6,710 nucleotides of DNA from Oscillospiraceae bacterium (lineage in GTDB: Bacteria; Bacillota_A; Clostridia; Oscillospirales; Oscillospiraceae), in assembly GCA_016302015.1 (NCBI GenBank), contig JAEDOJ010000085.1:1-6710 (forward strand), read 5' to 3'. The notes below the pieces were generated by a model that was not told the DNA's origin, made no database searches, and saw nothing but the letters and a program-made list of their open reading frames with translations. Position 1 is the stretch's first letter. Every line of letters starts with the position of its first letter. Below are positions 1 through 6,513 of this stretch, piece after piece. The translations under genes were made by a program, and so were the position numbers.

Positions 1-3000
1 CGGCTGCATCGTAACCGTAGTTGAAGTAGACCTGCGCCGCCGCGCCGTAGTTCAGGAGGGCAACTGCCAAATCCTTTTTGGTGGAGTCCGCACCTTGCGT
101 ATAGGGCAGGAGCAAATCCTTCAGATTCAGGGTCTTTTCTTCGCCGTAATACTCCGTGCCATCCTTACCGGTGGCGTAGAGCTTTGCAACGAAGTTATCC
201 CCCAGTTCCTTGGCGGCGATGCCGTCGAAGGTAAAGGTGCTGAAGCCGCCGGAATCCTTCATGGTTCCCTCGGAGATGGAATAGGTCTTCTCCGTGGTGG
301 TGCCGTCGGCGTTATGCTTGGTAACCACCGCACGGACATCGGCGTAGTTCGTTGTGCCAGCGCCTACAATATATACCATATTTAATGTAGAACCCATGGT
401 GAAGCTGCTGTAGCGGAACTTCAGATTGGAATCAAGGACCGGCTCGGTAACAGGCGCGGCAACGCCGCAGACGCACACGCCGTTTTCATAGGTATGAGGT
501 TCAGATCTCACAATCTGGCCGCAGATCGAGCAGAAAACCGCGTGAGTTCCGTCCAGATTGTCGGAATATAAGCCCTCCGTATGACCCTTGGGGGGAAGCA
601 CCGTCTGGGGAACCAGAATTTCCCCGCAGACGGAGCAATGGGAGCCGGCAGTTTTGCCCCCGGCGGTGCAGGTTGCCGCCACCGCTTCGTCCGTTACCTC
701 CGAATGCCCGGCGGCAGGGAGGACTCTCCGTTCTCCGGCGGCGCCGCAGACGGTACAGACCTGATAAACAAAGCCATCCTCCGTGCAGGTGGGCGCCTGA
801 TAGTATTCGCCCTCCGTGGCCTCTGCCCAGGTGTGCTGGCCGGAGTCGGAATTTGTAATATAGCGATATTCCGTTCTGGTCTCCACCTGTCGGGTGTCCG
901 TGGCTTCCACAGGAGCCTCAGTCCAGGCCGACCAGTCGCCGTAGCGGCCGCAGGTGTATTCCTTCCCCTGAACGGTATAGGTCTGGCGGTAAATCGGAGT
1001 GAAGAACCACAAATAGGTGTCGCCGCAATGCTCCCGGGAGAGGGCCATTGCATTCTCAAAGGAGACAAATTCCCTGCCCTCATAATGCTCATAGGAGGAG
1101 GTGCAGATTTCCCCGCCCAGCGCCGTGGGCGCGCTTTGGGAAACCCAGGCATGGAAGGTGGAAATATTCAGATCGGTACGGATTCTGGGGGCGATCCACC
1201 GCCAATAGGAGGTGTCCAGCGTCTGACCGTAGCACCAGTGCCAGTAAATATAGCCCACCACCTCATCAGAATCAATGACGGTTTTCGTGGTTTCGGTTTC
1301 CGAGGCGGTAACCTTATCCTTGTGATAGGTGGTATAGGTGGTGTGGGAGGTGTTGTAGCCATCCGGAAGGTCGGCATATTCCACGCTGCCGGTGGAGTCG
1401 GTGACCCACCGGACGTTGATCACGTCCCAGCCGGAGACCAGCTCCCTTGTGGTCATCGTCTCATAATCCGCATAACGGTACATGGTGCGGGTCTGCACCA
1501 TATCCTCCCCCATGCCTTCGGGAGCGGTCTCAGACCATTCGCTCCACTGGGCGTCCGGATATTCCCGCCGGCTGTCGCCGCAGACCCGGCAGGTATAGAC
1601 ATTGCAGGCCAGAGAGGTACAGGTTCCCTCCGTGGTCTGTACTTCATAGTCATGCCCCAGAGCGTCCACATAGGTATCCACATAGCTGCCGCCGCAGGAG
1701 GTGCAGACATGGGTCGTATAGCCCCGCTGGGTGCAGGTGGGCGGGGTGATCCGGTCTTCATAGGAATGGATATGGGAAACGGGAACCAAACTCCAGCGGG
1801 AAGCCGCATCCGTCTCATAGACCCCCGCCGTCACCGCAGTACCGCTGAGAGCCAGATATCTGCCGGTGTCCACGTTAACCAGTCCCACCGTTCCGTCGGC
1901 GTTGGGGATCAACTGCCAGGGCTGGGCGGTATCGGTCAGGCTCGCGCCCTCTTCAGACAGGCTCAGATATGCGCCGGTGATGGTATGGACAACGCTGTAG
2001 CAGCCGTCATTCAGGCTGTGAAGCTCGAAGGCCTGCTCCATGGCGACGGAAGCCTGAGCGGCAGTCACCGCAGTCCCCCTTCCCTCCAAGGCCAAACCGC
2101 CGTTGGCGGAGACAAGCTGATACATCCCGGAGAGCGTCACGCTGCTGCTTGCCGTCCGAACCGGCTTCCAGCTCTGCGCCGCTGTGCCGTTTCCGGTGTA
2201 GCACTGGATGTTGGTTCCCTCCGCGAGCGTCCCCCCGTCAATGTCCAGATACAGACCGTTGCAGGCGGAGACAAAGCTGTAGGTGCCGTCGGCATTGGGA
2301 ACGGCCGCCCACCGCTGGGCGACGGTACCGTTGTCCGTGTACTGGGCAACGTTTGCCCCGTTGGTCTGCACCGCGTTGGTAACGTCAACGCAGAGGTTGG
2401 AATGCAGCGCCCGCAGGGTATAGAGACCGTCGGAATTGCGGTAGACAGCGAAGCGCTGATTCTCCCCGCCGGCTTCCGCGGACAGAGCCAGATTTGCCTC
2501 GTTATTCATGCCGCTGCCGGCAATGGCAAGACAGTAGCTCCGGTCTTCGCTGGCGCAGAGGTTGTAGACGCCGTCCTTCAGCGATCCCCTGTGGGAAAGC
2601 ACCCACTTCTGTGCGTCAGACCCGTTCTCTTCCCAGACGTGGACGAGGGTTCCCGCCGTCTGGTCGTTGTTGGACAGGTCCATATACTTCCGGGTCTCCT
2701 CGTTCATAATGCCGCAGGACCCGTCTTCGTTGTCGATCAAATACCACCTCTGCGCCCCGCCGCCGCTGTAGCTCTGCTGGGCGAGCACGTCCCCGCCGGT
2801 ATTCTCCAGATACCGGAAGGATTTGGCATTCATCAGCGTGTAGCTTCCCAGACCCGCCTTTTTCAGGACGAATTTCTGTGCGCTGCCGTCGTTATCTGTC
2901 TGAACCCGGGCGGCCGACTGATCGTCCATCTCCACCATCAGACTCCGGCTGTCCCGGCAGGCGATGGTATAGGTTCCGTCCATGGGCTTCAGCAGCTTTT

Positions 3001-4084
3001 TGTCGCCAATCCGGTTTTCTCCGCAGCCGTTGGTCACATAGTGCAGATAATAGAAATAATTGTTCGAGCCATAGGCGGAGACCAGATCGTCATAGTTACT
3101 TTTATAATAGGAGAAGTTCAACTGTGGGCTTCCCTGTCTTCCCTCGGCGATGCCGTTTTCGAGGAAGTGCTTCGCCGCGGCCTCATAGCCTTCAGCGCCG
3201 AAGGCGGCCTGCAGGTCGGAATGATTGGCAAGGTACCACTTCACGTCAAAGGCCGGGCTGGCGCAGCGGCCTTCCTTCAGACCGCTGCTGAGCCAATGCG
3301 CCCGAAGCTGGTCGTCGGTCATGGCCGCCAGATCCTCATGGTTGCTGCGGTAGTAGGCCTCGTTGAACAGCACCGGGTCAGCCAGCGCCGTGGAATTGGG
3401 CGCCTCCGGCACAGTGCCCTCATAGCGGTAAATGGTGTAATCGCTGCTGTAGATGTTCCCAAGCTGCGTGGGCGTATAATAGGAACGCTTGAGCTGAGGA
3501 GGGGTCTGCTCCGTGATCTCAATGACCAGATCGCCGCTGGACCAGTCCAGGCCGGTAACCAGCACCACATGACCGACGGAGTTGGAGTTCAACGCGTCGC
3601 CCAACTGGAGCTGGTAGGCGTTTGACGCGGTGGCTGCGCCGATCCGTTTGGAAACGTTGGGGATTCCGTAGGTCGTATGTCTGGAGATGCCCCAGCAAGA
3701 GGAGACAAAGGCGGAGCAGTCCGTGGCGTAATAGGTGGAATATGTAGTGCCGTAGGAGGACCGGCTGTTATAAAACACGCTGTTGGCGTCCTTTGTGGAC
3801 TCCAAAAAGGTATCCACGGAGACGCCGAAGCCAATATAATAGCCGGAGTTGATGGGCTGGCCGTAGGGGAGGTGGTAGGTATTCCCTGCGACAAAGGTAG
3901 AGCTGCCGCACCAGCCGGATACGTTTTTCTGGCAGACCCAGGTGGTGTTGTACAAATAATTCGCCCAGTCTACAATGTGCTGCTGATCCGTGGTCGCCGC
4001 CTGCGCCGTCATGGGCGGCATCCAGACGAACATCCCCGCAACCATCGTCAGGCAGATTAAAAAAATGATCGCTCTTTTTTTCAC
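1..4084 (-). CDS. Large secreted multidomain protein: NlpC/P60-like hydrolase domain, ricin-type trefoils and Cys-rich repeats (C-terminus beyond window)
   Basis: The frame is open from a GTG at 4084 to the left edge, 1361 codons without a stop. The GTG (GGGGG Shine-Dalgarno at 4093-4097, 8-base spacer) begins a signal peptide: MKKR, a hydrophobic stretch, then an AQAA cleavage site near residue 29. Residues 31-225 look like a papain-fold NlpC/P60 or CHAP-type hydrolase, with DCSAF (Cys123) and GHVVLV (His172) as likely catalytic residues; the third may be Glu189 or Glu192. Next come three short repeats (236-360), three ricin-like beta-trefoils (369-767), CxxC and WSxW modules (773-1207), and a C-terminal beta-rich region ending in a LLNYGAAAQVYFNY motif common in Clostridia secreted proteins. 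By family knowledge the trefoils bind carbohydrate and the N-terminal domain cuts peptidoglycan or peptides. A role in wall or host-glycan processing outside the cell is inferred. No wall anchor is visible, but the C-terminus is missing. The exact enzyme class is uncertain. Confidence 0.93.
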   Translation of the reverse strand, partial: MKKRAIIFLICLTMVAGMFVWMPPMTAQAATTDQQHIVDWANYLYNTTWVCQKNVSGWCGSSTFVAGNTYHLPYGQPINSGYYIGFGVSVDTFLESTKDANSVFYNSRSSYGTTYSTYYATDCSAFVSSCWGISRHTTYGIPNVSKRIGAATASNAYQLQLGDALNSNSVGHVVLVTGLDWSSGDLVIEITEQTPPQLKRSYYTPTQLGNIYSSDYTIYRYEGTVPEAPNSTALADPVLFNEAYYRSNHEDLAAMTDDQLRAHWLSSGLKEGRCASPAFDVKWYLANHSDLQAAFGAEGYEAAAKHFLENGIAEGRQGSPQLNFSYYKSNYDDLVSAYGSNNYFYYLHYVTNGCGENRIGDKKLLKPMDGTYTIACRDSRSLMVEMDDQSAARVQTDNDGSAQKFVLKKAGLGSYTLMNAKSFRYLENTGGDVLAQQSYSGGGAQRWYLIDNEDGSCGIMNEETRKYMDLSNNDQTAGTLVHVWEENGSDAQKWVLSHRGSLKDGVYNLCASEDRSYCLAIAGSGMNNEANLALSAEAGGENQRFAVYRNSDGLYTLRALHSNLCVDVTNAVQTNGANVAQYTDNGTVAQRWAAVPNADGTYSFVSACNGLYLDIDGGTLAEGTNIQCYTGNGTAAQSWKPVRTASSSVTLSGMYQLVSANGGLALEGRGTAVTAAQASVAMEQAFELHSLNDGCYSVVHTITGAYLSLSEEGASLTDTAQPWQLIPNADGTVGLVNVDTGRYLALSGTAVTAGVYETDAASRWSLVPVSHIHSYEDRITPPTCTQRGYTTHVCTSCGGSYVDTYVDALGHDYEVQTTEGTCTSLACNVYTCRVCGDSRREYPDAQWSEWSETAPEGMGEDMVQTRTMYRYADYETMTTRELVSGWDVINVRWVTDSTGSVEYADLPDGYNTSHTTYTTYHKDKVTASETETTKTVIDSDEVVGYIYWHWCYGQTLDTSYWRWIAPRIRTDLNISTFHAWVSQSAPTALGGEICTSSYEHYEGREFVSFENAMALSREHCGDTYLWFFTPIYRQTYTVQGKEYTCGRYGDWSAWTEAPVEATDTRQVETRTEYRYITNSDSGQHTWAEATEGEYYQAPTCTEDGFVYQVCTVCGAAGERRVLPAAGHSEVTDEAVAATCTAGGKTAGSHCSVCGEILVPQTVLPPKGHTEGLYSDNLDGTHAVFCSICGQIVRSEPHTYENGVCVCGVAAPVTEPVLDSNLKFRYSSFTMGSTLNMVYIVGAGTTNYADVRAVVTKHNADGTTTEKTYSISEGTMKDSGGFSTFTFDGIAAKELGDNFVAKLYATGKDGTEYYGEEKTLNLKDLLLPYTQGADSTKKDLAVALLNYGAAAQVYFNYGYDAA
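464..1768 (-). repeat. Cys-rich (CxxC...GH) repeats and two WSxW modules around a YIYWHW block
   Basis: These are residues 773-1207 of the secreted protein. Repeats of the form C-x9/10-CxxCG-...-GH occur at Cys784/794/797 with His811, Cys1100/1110/1113 with His1127, and Cys1139/1150/1153 with His1168. Shorter CxxC or CxC pairs follow at 822/827/832/835, 1185/1188 and 1204/1206. Two WSEW or WSAW motifs (847-850, 1051-1054) are each followed by a QTRT or VETRT plus YRY segment. They flank a block of about 110 residues with a YIYWHW motif (945-950) and aromatic-rich ends. The Cys/His spacing would suit metal-binding ribbons or disulfides. Repeats like these recur in secreted Clostridia proteins, but I know of no proven function. 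Confidence 0.75.
1784..2980 (-). repeat. Three ricin-type beta-trefoil domains (nine QxW-like units)
   Basis: These are residues 369-767 of the secreted protein. Nine units of about 40-48 residues end in QxW or a variant. They are QKF (403-405), QRW (445-447) and QKW (492-494); then QRF (543-545), QRW (590-592) and QSW (637-639); then QAF (684-686), QPW (721-723) and SRW (762-764). Grouped by three they give three trefoils at about 369-497, 502-640 and 652-767. The QxW motif is the core signature of the ricin B-type lectin fold. The first two trefoils also carry the alternating D/N and G residues expected near sugar pockets, such as LCVDVTN and LYLDIDG. The third is more degenerate and may be structural only. 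Carbohydrate binding is established for the family but inferred here. Confidence 0.85.
3005..3379 (-). repeat. Three tandem ~42-residue repeats (YYxxNxDL ... GxxEGR type)
   Basis: These are protein-level repeats inside the secreted protein, residues 236-360. Each unit has an aromatic pair, then N/H-x-DL, then an aromatic/His helix and a G-(L/I)-xEGR end: YYRSNHEDL with GLKEGR, WYLANHSDL with GIAEGR, and YYKSNYDDL with GCGENRIG. The third copy is the most diverged. Such units occur in many Clostridia surface proteins. Their function is not known to me; a spacer or binding role between the catalytic domain and the lectin-like trefoils is inferred. Confidence 0.75.
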
Positions 4085-4148
4085 GGTTGGTTCCCCCAGT
4101 CGTCTTTTCTCTGTTTTTCCTGTGATTTCGTGAGATATTTTCTATTGT

Positions 4149-4157
4149 ATCATACCA
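4149..4157 (-). promoter_or_regulatory. Candidate extended -10 promoter of the large secreted protein gene
   Basis: On the minus strand this reads TGGTATGAT, an extended -10 (TGnTATAAT) with one mismatch. An overlapping alternative -10, TACAAT, sits at 4144-4149. No good -35 box is found at 16-18 bases, which is tolerated by extended -10 promoters. It lies in an AT-rich stretch about 65 bases upstream of the GTG start, beyond the terminator of the upstream gene, so it would give the secreted-protein gene its own transcript. Confidence 0.4.
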
Positions 4158-4239
4158 TTTTTTGTAATTCCACTAAAAATCTGCACAAAATATCCCCGGA
4201 GCTTTTGTCTATTTCGATCAGCGTTGTGTCTGATCATGC

Positions 4240-4271
4240 AAAAACCACATCCGGTTGGGGATGTGGTTTTT
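4240..4271 (-). terminator. Strong rho-independent terminator after the hydrogenase gene (symmetrical, possibly bidirectional)
   Basis: The arms AAAAACCACATCC (4240-4252) and GGATGTGGTTTTT (4259-4271) are perfect inverted repeats around a six-base loop. Read on the minus strand, the stem CCACATCC/GGATGTGG ends in a run of five T. It starts 6 bases after the hydrogenase TAA codon (4278-4280). The A-tract on the other side makes it a plausible terminator in the plus direction too, although no plus-strand gene ends here. Confidence 0.9.
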
Positions 4272-4277
4272 CCTGCT

Positions 4278-5783
4278 TTAATCCAGATTTTCTCCCCGGT
4301 CCCGATAGGCGGATTCCAGAGGACTGGCGGCTGCGGCTTCCGCGCTGTATTTTTCCACCAGCTTCTTCGCCTTCTCCACCGGCAGGATCGTACCGGCTCC
4401 CGCAACGCAGCCCCCGGGACAGGCCATGCCTTCCAGAAGATAGCCCTGATATTTTCCCGCCTTGGCCAGAGCAATCAGCTTGCGGCAGTCCCGCAGCCCC
4501 TCGGCACAGGCCACCTGCACCTGAAGGTCGGGGTTCTGCTCGTGGAGCAGCTCCGTCACAGCCTTCGCCACGCCCCCGGCCACCGCAAAGTTTCGCCCCG
4601 CACCGGAGCCTTCCTTTAAATAGTCCTTCTCCTCTATGGTATCAAAATTGATTTCCTTTGCCTCAAACATCCCCTGAAGCTCCTCAAAGGTCAGCAGGAA
4701 GTCCACATCGGAACGAATGTCCTCCCGAATCGCCTCCAGCTTCTTTGCGGCGCAGGGCCCCACAAAGACCACCTTGCAGCCGGGGAAGTCCTTCTTGACC
4801 ATGCGGGCGGTATAGACCATGGGGGTTAAGGTCATGGAAATCTTGTGCTTCTCGCTGGGGTAGAGCTTCTCGATCATGGAATGCCAGGCGGGACAGCAGG
4901 AGGTCGCCATGTAATCCTGTTCCGCCGGCACCTTTTTCAAAAAGTCCTTCGCTTCCTCGATGGTGCAGAGGTCGGCGCCGATGGCAACCTCCACAACCCG
5001 GTCAAAGCCAAGCTGCTTCATCGCCGCCACAAACTTACCCGGGGAAACCTTGCCGCTGAACTGGCCGATAAACGCCGGGGCAACAATGGCGATGACCCGG
5101 TCTCCCCGCAGAATGGACTGAATGATCTGAAAAATCTGTCCCTTATCCACGATGGCGCCGAAGGGGCAGGACACCAGACACTGACCGCAGGAAACGCATC
5201 GTTCCTGATCGATCCTTGCCCGTCCGTATTCATCGGAGCCGATGGCGTCCATGCCGCAGGCCGCCTGACAGGGGCGTTCCATATGGATAATGGCATTGTA
5301 GGAACAGGCGGAAGCGCATTTCCCGCAGCGGACGCACTTTTCCTGATCGATGAGGCTCTTCCCGTTGACAAAGGAGATCGCGTTTCTGGGACAGACCTGC
5401 TGGCAGGAGGCAGCCAGACAGTTCTGACAGTTCTCGGTCACCCGATACTGGTTGGTGGGACAGGCATGGCAGGCATAGGGGATAATATTGATCAGCGGCG
5501 GCTCATAATACTGCTCCGCAATCGCCGCCTGATCCATGCCCTCCGTCATCAGGGAGTGGGTCTGCACGGGACGTATGGACAGACCCATCGCCAGACGAAC
5601 CCGTTCCCCGGCAATGGCACGCTCCAAAAAGATGGATTCCCGGTGCAGGGGGCGGTCGCCGGGCACGATCCGAAAGGGCAGCTCCTCGGCGTGGGAATAA
5701 TCACCGCCGTTGTAAGCCATTCGTGCCACCTCGGTAAAGACCTTTTTCCGAATGTCGGTAATCAAAGAAGGGACTCCGCGCAT
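4278..5783 (-). CDS. [FeFe] hydrogenase, group B type, with four predicted [4Fe-4S] clusters
   Basis: This is a soluble cytoplasmic iron hydrogenase that should interconvert protons plus reduced ferredoxin with H2. All three H-cluster motifs are intact: L1 TSCCPAW (294-300), L2 VGPCAAKKLE (341-350) and L3 EGMACPGGCVAGAG (451-464). Cys297, Cys344, Cys455 and Cys459 are the expected H-cluster ligands, and Cys296 is the expected proton-relay cysteine. Sixteen cysteines between 105 and 206 (105/108, 119/122/127/131, 150/153/156/160, 172/176, 196/199/202/206) can hold four [4Fe-4S] clusters in an arrangement like DmsB-type ferredoxin subunits. The GPC form of L2 (group A usually has a Met or Thr before PC), the TSCCPAW form and the 501-residue length fit the group B1/B3 family. 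The start has a GGAGGA site at 5793-5798 with a 9-base spacer. It lies 38 bases downstream of the small receiver-like gene, probably in the same operon. No maturase genes (hydEFG) are in the window. Confidence 0.95.
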   Translation of the reverse strand: MRGVPSLITDIRKKVFTEVARMAYNGGDYSHAEELPFRIVPGDRPLHRESIFLERAIAGERVRLAMGLSIRPVQTHSLMTEGMDQAAIAEQYYEPPLINIIPYACHACPTNQYRVTENCQNCLAASCQQVCPRNAISFVNGKSLIDQEKCVRCGKCASACSYNAIIHMERPCQAACGMDAIGSDEYGRARIDQERCVSCGQCLVSCPFGAIVDKGQIFQIIQSILRGDRVIAIVAPAFIGQFSGKVSPGKFVAAMKQLGFDRVVEVAIGADLCTIEEAKDFLKKVPAEQDYMATSCCPAWHSMIEKLYPSEKHKISMTLTPMVYTARMVKKDFPGCKVVFVGPCAAKKLEAIREDIRSDVDFLLTFEELQGMFEAKEINFDTIEEKDYLKEGSGAGRNFAVAGGVAKAVTELLHEQNPDLQVQVACAEGLRDCRKLIALAKAGKYQGYLLEGMACPGGCVAGAGTILPVEKAKKLVEKYSAEAAAASPLESAYRDRGENLD

Positions 5784-5821
5784 GGTATGCTTTCCTCCGT
5801 TTCAACTTTTATCCTGTTAAC

Positions 5822-6118
5822 TCACAGGGGATTGAAGGTCAGGCCTGCCCCGGGGAAATTTTTTCTCACAAACTCGGTCATTCTGGGAACTCCCACGGAA
5901 TGGTCGGAGTGGATATTGATATGATCCACCTGGTTGCCGTTTTCCAGCAGAAAGGTCAGAACATCATAGCCGGTTTTCTCCGTCCCCAGATCGTAGTCCA
6001 GGCTGATAAACTCAATCCTCCGGAAAATCCGCAGATAGTACACGCAGTCCTCATAGGTGCGGACACAGCGGTACCTGTCCTCCGGCATCGCCCGTTGATC
6101 GTCCAAAATGATTTTCAT
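5822..6118 (-). CDS. Small cREC-like (cyclic-phosphate processing receiver domain) protein
   Basis: This is a 98-residue single-domain protein. It starts MKIILDDQR (Asp6, Asp7), has SLDYDLG around residue 41, GYDVLTFL after it, and INIHSDHSVG (His70, Ser71) before the last helix. That order of motifs matches the cREC family, a receiver-fold relative named for predicted cyclic-phosphate processing. The paired Asp, the central Asp41 and the HS motif replace the usual receiver pocket, whose Lys is not seen. The biochemical activity is predicted for the family, not proven. The ATG at 6118 is chosen over in-frame ATGs at 6175 and 6148 because the promoter at 6147-6175 covers them and an AGGAAA site lies 5 bases upstream. 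The length also fits a lone cREC domain. No DNA-binding or kinase domain is attached. The hydrogenase gene follows after 38 bases without a terminator. Confidence 0.82.
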   Translation of the reverse strand: MKIILDDQRAMPEDRYRCVRTYEDCVYYLRIFRRIEFISLDYDLGTEKTGYDVLTFLLENGNQVDHINIHSDHSVGVPRMTEFVRKNFPGAGLTFNPL

Positions 6119-6146
6119 GGAGGTTTCCTGCCTTTCCGTTTTTCTC

Positions 6147-6175
6147 ATTATAACACGCCGCCAAAAGGATTGCAA
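6147..6175 (-). promoter_or_regulatory. Sigma-A-type promoter of the cREC-hydrogenase operon
   Basis: On the minus strand a TTGCAA -35 box (6170-6175) and a perfect TATAAT -10 box (6147-6152) are separated by exactly 17 bases. Transcription should start near 6140, giving a leader of about 22 bases before the ATG at 6118. No comparable promoter is seen in the 38 bases before the hydrogenase gene, so both genes are probably transcribed from here. Confidence 0.8.
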
Positions 6176-6229
6176 TTCCCGGTTCCTGTTTCAAATTTCT
6201 TTCTTTTCTGATATTCGCATAAATCCCCT

Positions 6230-6243
6230 TTGTTTGCAAACAA
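6230..6243. promoter_or_regulatory. Perfect 14-base palindrome, possible operator
   Basis: TTGTTTGCAAACAA is its own reverse complement. It lies in the divergent region, 54 bases upstream of the -35 box of the minus-strand operon and 38 bases upstream of the spoVT start. It has the size of a dimeric repressor site, but I cannot assign a regulator. It resembles but does not match the Rex redox-sensor site, which has TTGT and ACAA ten bases apart rather than six. Confidence 0.35.
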
Positions 6244-6281
6244 TAGCAATGCCGGAAAACGAGCAGAAGGAGATTAGTGAT

Positions 6282-6455
6282 ATGAAGGCAACAGGCATTG
6301 TGAGAAGGATCGATGATTTGGGCCGTGTGGTCATTCCCAAAGAAATCCGCCGTACCCTGCGTATCCGTGAGGGCGACCCGTCACAGACGACATTGGCACC
6401 ATGGGAAAAATTCTGTTTTGGTATGTTGGATTTAGCCAAACGCAGAGGGTGGTAG
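6282..6455 (+). pseudogene. spoVT: Truncated spoVT (AbrB-family stage V sporulation regulator), 5' fragment only
   Basis: The ATG has an AAGGAG site at 6267-6272 with a 9-base spacer. Residues 1-33 (MKATGIVRRIDDLGRVV, then IPKEIRRTLRIREGDP) match the start of SpoVT, a forespore transcription factor of about 180 residues with an N-terminal AbrB DNA-binding domain and a C-terminal GAF domain. After GDP (base 6380) the frame runs into 24 unrelated residues and a TAG at 6453-6455. No downstream frame to the window end restores SpoVT sequence, so this is not a simple frameshift. The remaining 33 residues are shorter than a complete AbrB fold (about 50), so the product is unlikely to work. It could be the left half of a gene split by an insertion, a duplicated fragment, or an assembly join. 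Recognition of the N-terminus is firm; the cause of the break is open. Confidence 0.8.
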
Positions 6456-6513
6456 TTGTACATAGTGACGAAAAACTTGTGCCGAACCGTGTGGATTTGA
6501 AAGGATCAAAAAC

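Noticed and set aside
581..3625. Plus-strand ORF of 1014 codons
   Set aside because: Its codons are the exact reverse complements of the codons of the minus-strand secreted protein. It stays open only because that gene avoids TTA, CTA and TCA over this stretch, and it stops precisely at the TCA codon for Ser154. Its translation shows no domain, while the minus frame is full of recognisable ones.
4216..4235. GATCAG/CTGATC hairpin upstream of the secreted protein gene
   Set aside because: The stem is only 6 bases with an 8-base loop and has no T run; it could be chance next to the strong terminator.
4845..5924. Plus-strand ORF of 359 codons
   Set aside because: It is the codon-register mirror of the hydrogenase gene, which has intact catalytic motifs.
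6230..6243. Rex redox-sensor binding site
   Set aside because: The half-sites TTGT and ACAA are 6 bases apart; Rex sites have 10.
6217..6245. Sigma-G-like promoter for spoVT (GCATA with CAAACAA)
   Set aside because: The GCATA fits a -35 box, but the only -10-like sequence is at the wrong distance and matches poorly. Expectation from SpoVT biology should not carry the call.
6381..6470. CGTCAC/GTGACG as terminal repeats of an insertion sequence
   Set aside because: The match is only six bases and does not lie at defined ends, with no transposase visible.
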